This document shows, piece after piece, positions 38,691-49,977 of a DNA stretch of 64,000 nt. Position 1 is the first letter of the stretch. The number at the start of each line of letters is the position of its first letter. The translations under genes were made by a program, and so were the position numbers. Origin of the DNA: Epinephelus fuscoguttatus (Eukaryota > Chordata > Actinopteri > Perciformes > Serranidae); contig NC_064756.1 of the NCBI RefSeq assembly GCF_011397635.1, forward strand, positions 29,812,996 through 29,876,995, read 5' to 3'. The notes under the pieces are model-generated. The model worked only from the letters and a program-made list of their open reading frames with translations. It did not search any database and was not told the DNA's origin.

Positions 38691-39690
38691 CAAACACTAA
38701 ATGCTTCACCTCTTAGAACCTGTATCCACCCAACACTTCACAACCTGAGGAAGATGATGTCGTGGAAATTTGTGCTGATCTGGCAGCAGTGATGCATCAT
38801 CATTTTTGGACTTGCTGTCAGTGAAAAACAAAGAGGCCTCTATGAATAAATACATGTGCAGACTAATGCAGTGATTTAACTGAAAACATGTACATTTGGA
38901 GCTGTTGAGTTTCAACAATAAAGCTTGTCTAAGTCTTCAATATTTGGCATGCAAGTCGTTGTGAAAACCCCGCGAAGCAACCGCTGATCGACCATTTCAT
39001 ATGGCCACTGCTGGAAGTGGTTACAGAGGTGTGGTCCTTTGCAACAACAACAAAACATCTTTGTGGTGTGTGTGTGTTGAAACAAGATAAGCAGTACACA
39101 AGATTCAAATGTTACTTTTGTTATTGGTCCTGTATTATAACAGAAAGTGGTGCAGGAGTCTTCAGGTACAGGAGGTCTTGATTTGGGGCTTTATGAAGAC
39201 TTTCTTTTAATCTAGGTGGCTCCATTTTTATTTGGATGGACTTCAGTAGCTCACCTTCTCCCCTGATGGGACTTGTACAGGTTGCATTAGCACAGACTCA
39301 CAGCCTGCTGGTTGAGGAGTCCTGTGGTGGGGGAAGCCAGGACGGGTGCCAGGTCTAGAGGGGTGCAGCCATGCTCAGCACGTCCCAAACAACCGGTGCA
39401 CAAACCAGAGCCATCTGCTGTCCATTTCACTTACACTCGCACTTGATGCTCTGCCAGCAGCTAGCTTTTTCACCCCTGGAACGAGACTAATCCTCCCGTC
39501 CTCACATGAGCCACCAAAACGTCAGGTTCAGCTGGCAGGACACTCTTCTGATTTTTGCCTGAGAAAACAAAGAGCTTCACTTCCCTGAAACGTATTTCAA
39601 AGCAGTATCATTTATCACAAACCCTCTCTTCCAAGCTCCATCCTCTACTTACTGTAATGACCAGAATTGCCTCTCTGCTCTTCAAGAGCG

Positions 39691-39873
39691 TGTTTGAGTA
39701 ATTTCCATCAACTAAATAACCATTAAGCACTCAGCAGCCCGACCTCAACTGTTGAAGTACATAAATGGCTCATGACCTGAACATCAGATGCATCGTCTTC
39801 AAGACTGCGGCATCACTGTTTGAGTGATTCCCATGAACTAAATAACCATTAAGCACTCAATGTCCCAGCCTCC
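39691..39873. repeat. Local direct duplication, two copies 127 bp apart
   Basis: 39691-39746 and 39818-39873 share tgtttgagtaatttccatca / tgtttgagtgattcccatga, then aactaaataaccattaagca and a cctc ending, about 48 of 56 positions by eye. No other feature explains them. Confidence 0.7.
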
Positions 39874-40681
39874 TGTTAACGCTCACAAGGGCATCAAAGA
39901 AGAGGAAGCGATTGATCAGAGAAGTTATGACTCATGGAAGCAAAGTAGAAAAAAGACTTTTCCATCATTTGAAAAAGGAAGCATTTATTCAATGTGTGCA
40001 GCTTGCGGTTGCATAAAACGTTCTATTCTTTCCTGCATCACAAACAGTGCCAATGTGAACATGTGTAATGACCCTGCAGACGTTTCCTAACGGTTGCAAG
40101 AAATTATAAGAAGCAGTATTTCACTATGAGTCACCGTACGCTACAAAAGCAAAACACAGAGAGCGTATAGAAAACTATGATTCATCAAGAATCAAACTTA
40201 TCACCATGAGAAATTTTTCTCTCTGGGTACAACTGGGTCATAATGTAGAGCGATGCATTTAAGAAGCATTAAAAGTAATGCGACTTTAGAAGGTTGTCAA
40301 CAAGACATAAACATTCACGAGATGATTATGATTCATTATGGATGTATAATGTTTTATAGGAGCTGATAAAATGCATCAGTTACCGTTATGTGCTCTTAAA
40401 AACAAGGTCAGGATGTTTTGTGAATGGATTTAAGTTGAGAGTGTCCTTAAAGGCAATGCATTACCAATCGATCCAACCTTTATACACCATCTTTTATATG
40501 ACAGGTGTAAAAGAAGAAAGAAAATGTAAAAGAACACAGAAAGAAAAACTATGAACGACAAACTCTATCCATGAAACCAATAATGGGAAGTAACTTTTCT
40601 CAGGTACTGTAGGCTACTGTTTATACTTACTTTTTACTCAAATACATTTTTGAATTGTTACCTTGCAGGTAAATGGTTTTC

Positions 40682-40755
40682 CATCCATCCATTTTCATCA
40701 CCTTAACCAGGGCCAGGTCACAGAGTCAACAGGCTGAGCAAAGTACCCCAAACAT
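40682..40755. repeat. Dispersed repeat fragment (ccatccatccattttc type)
   Basis: tccatccatccattttcatc followed by accttaaccagggccaggtc resembles the decayed form of a very common teleost interspersed repeat. Only the start is recognisable. Confidence 0.4.
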
Positions 40756-43749
40756 CTAACTCATCTCAGCTTGACTCAGGCCGGCTGATGGTATTGCCTG
40801 CAACTCAGTTGGTCAAGTTGCAAGTGGCTTCTTTTACTGTGCAATCCACTACTGGGAACTTGGAGATAAAAAACATTACATGGAAAAGTGGAATGGAGTG
40901 GTCATTAAAGATGGAATTCCAAGCCCAAATTCACCAACATAAATAACAGGCGCGCACAGTGAACCATGAGCAGAGTTAACTTTTCATCATTTTTTATATT
41001 ATGTCGTGTTTGTGGTATGAAACATGTTGTAATAACGCTGTAGCTGCCATGCAGTTGATTTGTGCTTGACAGATTTCTATACAAGCAAAACAAATGCACA
41101 CAACTACTTTATGTTATTGTGCTGTGGTGCTTCACCTATTAGCTCTGCATCTATTTGCACAATCTTTAGCTGATGTACATTTTTTTGATGAGCAAAGATG
41201 AGCAAGACTTCTTTTATACACCGCACTGTGGTAGTCGGTTTAGGTCCTCTGTAGATGCCTGTGAAGCTCATAAACTTGCCATACAAACATCACTTTGCTG
41301 CAGGCATCCATGTTTCCCCAGGCAGATGCACTGGGACACATTTAGATTGGAAGTTGGGGATTCCAACTTGGCATTAACGACTGCCGACTTGCAGTGGATT
41401 GCAGCATCAGAACATAAAACATATCACCTGCTTCAGCATTCAGTCAGCTTGTAGCAAAGTCAACTGGCTAAGTCTGTTACAAACTGTCAGCAGGCAGCGC
41501 TTTCTATGGCCCTCTGGCAACAGCGCTCCGTCTCATCCACGCCTGAGTCCTTTACATCCCCACAGCTGTTGAGACGTATGTCAGTCTCCATCCTCGCTGT
41601 GAGTAGGTGTCGAACAGAAGGTTGCTGCTTCTGCTGGCTGTATGAATACATGTCACACATGCAGCTATACATACACGTCAGGGTCTGGCACTCAGGCTCT
41701 TTTTACTGGTGACTGGTGCGGCCCGCAGCAGCAGCAGCAGCAGTGTGGCTGCAGTAGCCTTCTGTTGTTTTAATGGACTGCTCCAACAATCTGTGGTGAG
41801 TGATCTGTGCCTGCACAGTGAAGTGTGACATGGAAAAACCACGGCTATACAGGGGGAAAAAAACACATTAATTCCGATATGACCTTTTTCACAGCGGCCG
41901 CATGGCCAGAGATCATGTCGGATTCAGGACCACATATGAAAGTGGTCTACATCTTTGGATTTGTGTGTCCACACTACAGTGAAAAAATCAGATTGTGTCA
42001 CATGGAGCACATTTGCCTTAGCCTTTCTGTTATATAAAACTTCTTAAGCAAAAGCCAGGCTGAAAGGTGAGTCTTAAAGCCTAAAGATGTCTCTTTGAGT
42101 GGGTTGTTTCAGTACCTTGAAGCAGAAAAGCCAAAATAATTTCAAATTAAACCCCACTTTTTACTTAATTCCTATATGTTTTCCATGTGCTGTGAAATGA
42201 GAGCCCTTCCCAGCCAGACTCTTTGTCCTTTCTCTGTGCTGCAGACCACACATGTCTGACTTCAAGATATGAAGCCCAGAGAGAGGGGTGCACGCTGATG
42301 GCACTGATATATCTATTTTTCTTTATCTGTTTTTTCCCTTTGTACATGGATGCCAGCAGTGTCACAGGCCAAGAAAGTTATGTGACTCGGATTGATAGTG
42401 GCAAATCAATCAAGTTTTGCGTCACTGTGAAATCTGTTTATGCGCCTGTGTGTGTGTGTATGTGTGTGTGTTTGTGTATGGGGGAGTGCTGGGAGGTATG
42501 GTGATAATTCAGCTGTAAATGAATACCAGCAGGAAGAGATGGTGCAGATGATCAGTGATTTTCCTCCTCTGAACAAAGTGATGATAAGGTTCCACGGAGT
42601 TAAGTAGGTTACCACACAGCCCTTCACAGGCAGGCTCGCCGGTGCTTTACTGCACACACATTATTACTGGCTGATCACCAACTACCTTGTTTTTTCCAGC
42701 TGAATTTCCACATGTGTGTCCAAAGAGAAAGTGATAAAGAGAAAGCCAGCAAGGTGAAAAGCATGCCAGTTGTACATCTGCGAAGTCTATAAGTACCTTG
42801 TCTGTGAAATGTTAACAATTCATTGTCAGTAAAATGCATTAGCTCGCAGACAGTCGGGCACACCCGGAAAACACTGAAGGTTTTCCAGTCTCCGTCTCCA
42901 AACTTCACTCCATCTCCACCCACACCTTCAGGAAATAAACCACTTCAGGTAATTTAATTAGCTGGAAAATGATAATCAGCCCCATGTTCATGTGATTACA
43001 CATGAGAGAGAGAGAGACTCCGTGTCAAGTGTTGCCCTCAACATCAAATGGTGCATGTAACCTCTGTGATCGACCGAAATGTGTTTTACCTTCCGGAGAT
43101 ACAATCATCTGCAGTCACAGTCAAGTCAGAGAGCAAGACTGCAAGTAATAAGACCTTTAATCTTGCCTAGATCATGCCAACAAAACCTCTCATCTCTGTG
43201 TGTGGTTCAGAAGCTGGTTTCAATGATTTTTAAATGTAGACAGAAAATTTGCTTCCCTTCATCTTGTTATCAGTCTGTGTTGTAAAACAAAATAACTCAA
43301 GAGACACTTCACAAGAAAGGAAGATACGATTAACACTTGGAAACAAATGTCTTACAACTCTTTGAAGGTCTTTCCAATGGATAGAAAGGTGAAGCGTGCA
43401 TGACAAAAGTAACTTCAGGGGATAAAACATCTGAATTTGAATCCTGAGCAGACAAAAGGTAGACCCTGAATGTTGCTCCTTCCTCTGCTCTTACAGTGTA
43501 AATGACCTGGCATAAACTTGTGTCGTGAAATATATGGTGTGCATGACTGGATATAGACTGTTGTCATTCTCACGTGACTTGTGCTAAATGATTTGGCGTG
43601 ATTCTGGCCAAACGTGATTATATTAGGAGAAGCGATTGCAAGTAAACCCTCAAGTAAACCCCTCGCTCTCTCACGAGTGACCACGTTTACGTGCACAAAA
43701 TATTCCGAAAAAGACAACGTTCCCATGGGCAGATTATTAGACAATGTGC

Positions 43750-44035
43750 CACTGCGCACAGATATGCAAAAGGCCCCATCACCTCTCCTACACAGGAGCA
43801 AGACACAAACTTTGTGGTGGTTTTGCCTTTTTTTAATGCTGTTTTGCATCTCGTTGTAGTGGCTATGCATCTTTTAGTGATCTTGTGTCTCTTTGCAGTT
43901 CCTCCACATCTCTTTGTGGTCATTTTGAGTCTCTTCCTGGTCAATACATGTTAATTTGAGTGACATTTTGCAGGTTAAGGCCAAGACCCAGGGCCCCTGA
44001 CACTTTGGGCCTCTCTGCCTGTGTCCAGTAGGCCG
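43750..44035. repeat. Dispersed repeat copy 2 with embedded degenerate tandem array
   Basis: Its outer parts match 27300-27475 in order. Between them, at about 43810-43945, units of about 27-30 bp repeat the pattern ttgtggt..ttttg..tctctt. This gives a misleading repetitive K/T-rich frame on the minus strand. It is not a gene. Confidence 0.55.
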
Positions 44036-45602
44036 GTTCAGTAATCCATATAATCCATGAATCTTCCTACTAAATTGTTTACATGGCTAATGAAAATGAA
44101 TATCCTGCAACCATGCATACTCACTCTAACAACACAGCGGCTGGAGCTGCTTGTGTCTCTTTCTTGCATCAGATACGATTGTTTTTTTAGTTTTCCACCA
44201 GATGTCGAGCAACTTTAATTGTGCGAACACAGCCTACCTCTTTCACTCCTTCAGCCACCTTCAGCGTTGCGATATTTGCGCATATCCAAAAACCTGCTGA
44301 TAGCCAAGTCTTTCGCAATGTTTAAAAGTCGCTGTGTTTCTCCTTCTGTCCAGAAATGGGGCTTTCCTTTTGGGAATGCATCTGTACTCCAGCTTAGCAA
44401 ACTGTTGTTGAGCTGGTCTGTGTACAGTGTATCCATGACAACGCACAGAGCTGACCATAAACAGGCAAGAGAGGCTGTGTGTCACAAACTAAAAACCACA
44501 ACTGAGATGCATATTCTGAATGCACTGTATACATATCCAAAGACTGCTCCTAAGATCCGACTAATACGGGCTTCAGTGTTTATATGATTCGTATCAAATT
44601 CAGAATATTGTAATAACTGTAATAACAGTGTGCATGTAAACATACTCAGTGATAGGTGTATCTAAGGGCCTTGGCCTTTTATCATGCTAGTGAGGCTTTA
44701 CATTTAGCACTGTAAGGGAGGTCTGTGGATGAAAAGGCATTTAAGGGATGTTTGTGTAGTGCAAGCCCCTCTGAAGCTTGACTCTGCTGCAGTGTGTGTT
44801 TGTGTGTGTGTTTGTGTGTGTGGTAGATAGAGAAAGAGGATGAGAGAACTACTTTCTTTGTTGTAAAACCCACTTTCACGGGCTATGAAATGTCTCACTA
44901 CGACTGGCAGTTTCGTACCAGACGATTCAAAAAGCCGTTACAAACCACACGAAATCAAAATGTGTTGGCAGCATTTTTTCTTTCTTTATTGTCAGGTCAT
45001 TTCATTCACTGTCATCATCTTGTGGTATCGATGACTCAACACTGAAGTTGATCAACTTTAACAGGAAATAAAAAACTCACACATAGACCGGCCTGAAATG
45101 CTGTGCAGTGCTTAGTCCTGTGAAAAACATCTTTACCTTTCTTACCCTCATTTGTGTCTGTTTGCAGTTTTGTCCTCAGCAAATAGGTCTTACTGAGGAA
45201 AACAAAAACAAAACACAGCCTCAAAGTGAATTAGAGGAGCATAATGCCATAAAGCAATACCCAGAAGTGAATGATTTCCCACACTGCAGGGCATGAGCAG
45301 CAGTAGCAAGCTGTCTCGCAGACAGGCAGTCTCTGAGTGCCCGAGCAGGGGCGGCACAGTATGAATGATGCATGCTCTTTACCACTTCCCAAGGCGCCCT
45401 GCTATATGAGGTGACTGAGTAACTGAGCAGACACATAGTGCATGGTGACTCGGAGAAAACAGAGTCTGAAGTGAAAACTGAGAGAGACATGCAAATCTGA
45501 TGCACAAAAGAGCCCAGTTATTGTTTCAGAAGGAAGGGGGAGAAGCAGGTGTATGTGTGTGTGAGCCTGCACACATATGGGTGTATGAGCGGCAGCAAAC
45601 AT

Positions 45603-45603
<1 letters not shown>

Positions 45604-45637
<34 letters not shown>
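45604..45637. repeat. (CA)17 microsatellite
   Basis: CA run about 150 bp upstream of the eight-Ig receptor start codon, with further CA-rich sequence to 45722. It could affect promoter structure. Confidence 0.95.
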
Positions 45638-45639
<2 letters not shown>

Positions 45640-45723
45640 GGCACAAACATCAGTGTCAGCTGGGTGTGTACCTCTAACCATAAACCACAGCACACGCACA
45701 CACACATATTGACACACACACAC

Positions 45724-45731
45724 TTTAAATA
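45724..45731 (+). promoter_or_regulatory. Candidate TATA-like box of the eight-Ig receptor gene
   Basis: TTTAAATA is 58 bp upstream of the ATG. Transcription starting near gtcagttg (45751) would leave a 5' UTR of roughly 40 nt. This is inferred; an upstream untranslated exon is equally possible. Confidence 0.35.
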
Positions 45732-45789
45732 CCCTTATGCTTTACATACAGTCAGTTGAGCCAACTCTGTTTCACTCAATGACACCAGC

Positions 45790-45856
45790 ATGGGATGCTC
45801 AGGGCTGTTGATTTTGGGTTTTGTCCTAAATGTTGCTCACTCCTTGGAAATTCTGG
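45790..45856 (+). CDS. Eight-Ig receptor exon 1: start codon and signal peptide
   Basis: ATG in accagcATGg has A at -3 and G at +4, a good initiation context. It encodes MGCSGLLILGFVLNVAHSLE with a hydrophobic core and a small-residue cleavage region near AHS. It ends in phase 1 at gtaagt, the usual signal-exon/Ig-exon border. Confidence 0.85.
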
Positions 45857-48800
45857 GTAAGTCTGCAGGGTTACAATCCGTCTGTGACTGTCAGCTGTTT
45901 ATGGGCTTATTTTACTGGCCCTTAAGGTCTCGTTTAACCTGTGGCATTTACACTAAACAGGGCTGCTATGGTTTTCCTAAGTGATTAGTCCAATTATAAA
46001 TGCACACGGGCAATAAAGCCACATGCTGGGTGCATCCTGAACACACTATGTAATAACTATTTCTGCAATATATTTCTGATAGCATATTGGCATTGTCACT
46101 CCAGCAGTCAGTTCATTATTATCGACCATTATTGTCACCTAAAGCCACATTCGTTTCCTTACAGCCTTTAAAAGTTAATATACGAGGGTTGTTAAGGTTT
46201 TTCTTTGTGTAAGGGGAAAACCCTCGGCAGCCTACACTAACTTAGAGATCCTACTGTACCATTTTAAGTCTTTGTTTCTGCAGTCATCGTGGTACTCTCA
46301 GCTGGAGATGAAAGTTTAAACGTGTGAAAAAGCTCTGTTTTTTAAAGTCGTATTTGTTTACCACATCCCCACTCTGCAAAGGAAGAGTTGCTGTGCACCA
46401 CCAGTGAATGGTTGCTGTTTGGTGAGAAAAAGAAGCCCCTGGGGCTCAGGAAATATGATGCAGTGCATGAATAACTGATTTTTTTCCACTCAGTTATTAC
46501 TTAGTTTGTATCCTTAAGGTGTGCCTTTTCCATGCTTGGCTGACATTTATTTTGGCAATAACCTTCAAGGGCAAATGAATTATAAACCCACAAGGCATAA
46601 TTGAACTGATACAGCATATTTATTTCTCTCCCTCCGTGTCCTCTCCTCTTAAAAGGCTTTGGCTCTCCACATTGTTTCCATTTGCTGTGATGTATAGTGA
46701 GACCAACAGAGTTTCAGCTTTTTCGCTGTTTGATGCAAACACTTCACACTGCAGCAGTATGTTCTGTGGTTTTCCATGAAGCAGTGCAGCAGCATAATTT
46801 TACTCATCATATGGCTGGGGCCGAATAGAGGTTCTTGGCTTCAGCTGGCTGATGGGGCAACTGTGTCCTCGAGTGCACTTTGATAAAGTCAGAGGAGGGA
46901 GCAGGATGAAGGGAACTTTGTATGCATTAGAGTCTGCACACTGTCCTCTCTGCAAGTGTTAAAACCTGTCAGCTTCTATTAAATGTCCTCTCCTGTGAAA
47001 CCTCCCCTAATCGTGGCTGATTTCTCAACTGTGTGGAGGGAAGCGGTGGTCTGTGTTCAAGTATGGATCAGGGCGTAACTTTTGGACTGTTTTCATTCCA
47101 TTAACATAATGGAGTCCTCTATTAAATATACACTGAGGGGACAAGGTTGCATTTGCCAAGTGCCATTGTGTGCTCAAAGTTTGATTCCTGTCTTAAGCCC
47201 TTTGATTATTAGAGGTCTTCTTGAACTTTCATAACTTTCATATCATTTCATAAAGGTTGCAGCTTTATGTTTGGTAGCCGTGCTGACGGCAACAATGGTA
47301 CCGCTGGTTTGTTGTTGGGTCGGCCGCCACTTTGGTCCGGACTGAAATATCTCAACAGCTATTGGATGGATTGCATTGGATCAACTGATTTTATACTTAC
47401 ATTCATGGTCTCCAGAGGATGAATCCTGCTGATTTTGGTGATCCCCTGATTTTTCTTGTAGTGCCTCCATGAGACTGACATTTGTTGATTGTGGATTTAA
47501 TACACATTCGAATCTTATATGTTTCCTTTCTTATTGCACATCTCAGTCTAAGCTTTTGCATTTAAGCTGCTGTAGTTTCCATTTCAGGAAACCATCCATT
47601 TCAACATTCAATTATGACACAACTGTCTAACCTAGTTGTTCCCAACCTAGGGGTCCTGACTCTCACTAGGGGTCGCCAGAAATTCACATGGTGGTCATGA
47701 GGCCTTATAGTTATTTCTAAAGTCTAGATTATTATTTAAGACATATCCTTAAATACCCCTTCACAGGATAAGGGCACACACAAACTGTATTCACAGAGCC
47801 TTCACTCTCTGCTAACAGTGTCCTGCATAAGAAAGGTACAGAGTTAAAACAACCAAAGAGCAAATAGAACAATGGGCAAGTGCCGCTGAAAACTTATCTC
47901 AGGTGCAATATTCACACAATTAATCTAAATCTCCCACAAACTTCCTGCAGTTATTGCATTCACTGTTTGGGTTATTGTGCAGCCTACAGTTTCAGTTGTT
48001 CTGTTCTTTTATTGCCATGCATTGACTATAAAATGAAATATCCATAAAATATGTCACTTAGTCAGGGGTCGTCAGTTTACTTGATGTTAGAGAAGGGGAA
48101 AAGTGGGATCCAGCACTGTAAAGGTTGAGCAGGCAAAGCAAATGGATGCATTTTAATTCTGGGTAAATTGTATCATCTGTAGGTTCATCACCAAATACCT
48201 GCAAAACAAGTGACATTCCCATCAGCCTCAGCTGCACTCAGTGCTAAGTGCTAACTAGCTAATGTTGGCGTGCAAATATGCAATAAAATAGTTAGCATGT
48301 TAGCATTGCCACTGTAAATGTGTCAGCATGCTGATATTAGCTTTTAGCTCAAAGCACTGCTGTGGCTGTGGACTCTTGTTTATATTGATTAGTCATTGGC
48401 ACCTTCTAATTATGATAAAATGACTGAGAACCTCATAACCACTGACCCAGTTAGTCCGCCTCATCCATCACTGTTTCTCTTAACCAGTGAAAGACAATGG
48501 GATGTGCAGACACCACTCTCACAGGCACAATAACGTACATCTATCAACCTGCTGTCTGTCTGAACAATCACATTTTCCCCAGTAAGACATTTCTGCTCTG
48601 CTAGTGTTTGCAATTTTTAGGGCTGTTCAGTTGAACTTATGACCTCTCATTGTTATTGAAAAGTGTGCTGTTTTGTGTCTCAGGTCCGAGTGGAGAGCCA
48701 CTTCTTGAGGTCACACACAACGTCACAGGAGTCCTGGGAGAGGACGTCTACCTGAGCTGTATATATCTGGGCGAGAGCGACATCCAGAGCGCTGAGTGGA

Positions 48801-49854
48801 GACGCCAGAGTAGCTCTAAATTTAAATCCAAGCGACTGGCAGGATTTTTAAGTGGCAGGCCGTTTAGCCGTGAAGACTTCTCCTACCCAGACTCTTTGAC
48901 CAACCTCACAGTTCAGATGAAGGTGTCTAGTGTGGAGGCCGAGGGAGAATACATCTGCGAGTTTGAATCAGAGGAGGAATATTATTCTGACAGCGTATTC
49001 GTCACTGTAGTAGGTAAGCTGTGTGTTATTCTCTTATAAGAGGAAATCAGCCTGATGAGGTTGCTGTCATTTAAGATGACATTTTTTACTTCTTTCACAG
49101 CTCAGCCTGACATACAGATTGTGGTGAATGCTGAGACCATAAGCGGTACTCACTACCAGTCAGTGTCATGCTCTGCAGTTGGTGGCCGGCCTGTTCCTAG
49201 GATCAGCTGGTTGGTCGGTGGCCGTCCTCCCTCAGGTGGCCCCTTCACTGTGAACGTGACTGAAACCATACACTCAAACGGAACCTCCACTCTGAGCAGC
49301 ATCCTTCGCTTCCCCACCCATCTGCAGGACGAAGACAGCGTGACCTGCGTGGTTCAACACCTGACCCTCCCAAACCCCAAACTCACCACAGTGAGGGTGG
49401 AAACCTACAGTAAGCTCACGTTCACAGCTGAGCGTTGTCATTGTTGTTGTGAGTGTCCCTCTGTGTTGCCAGGAGGTGAGATACTGTATTGCATCACCAG
49501 TGAGAGTTCTGTAATTGTGCATCATGACTCAGCATCTCACGCTGGCTGTAACTTCCCACTCTGCTCTATATACAACAGTGACAGACCATAAATCACATTG
49601 CACAATGTAATGCATTCATGTGGGAATGCACTCTTTTCACTGACGTCGAGCATGTGGAACACCATAATGCAGCAACAACCAACCCAGTAACTGATAACAA
49701 TATCACACCACAGTGCACAGCTTGCAGTTTGGTGACTGCATTTCATTTTTTTTTTTGACCAACTTTGGAAGGTCTTGCTCACCATAAAATATTCATGATG
49801 TATAGCCTATGATCGAAGAATCTCGAATTAGAGGAAACTTAAAATCTAGCATGC

Positions 49855-49892
<38 letters not shown>

Positions 49893-49939
49893 CCTAGTGA
49901 GAGTCAGGACCCCTAGGTTGGGAACAACTAGGTTAGACA

Positions 49940-49977
<38 letters not shown>

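Larger units (their letters stand above)
17150..45720. other. Intergenic region between nectin3 and the eight-Ig gene
   Basis: About 28.5 kb without any exon I can support on either strand. It is filled with transposon remnants, microsatellites and degenerate tandem repeats listed separately, and ordinary AT-rich sequence between them. The many frames of 60-120 codons have no domain signatures. The GC-rich block at 28380-28680 is the only part that looks like a possible promoter or non-coding exon. Confidence 0.6.

Noticed and set aside
41724..41742. (CAG)n stretch as a possible coding polyglutamine
   Set aside because: Six units only, in intergenic sequence with no supporting exon.
43415..43954. 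Repetitive Lys/Thr-rich and other frames of 81-151 codons
   Set aside because: Produced by a degenerate tandem DNA repeat; open on both strands, as expected from low-complexity sequence.
45402..45723. Cys/Val-rich frames across the CA microsatellite
   Set aside because: Translation of (CA)n/(TG)n; not a gene.
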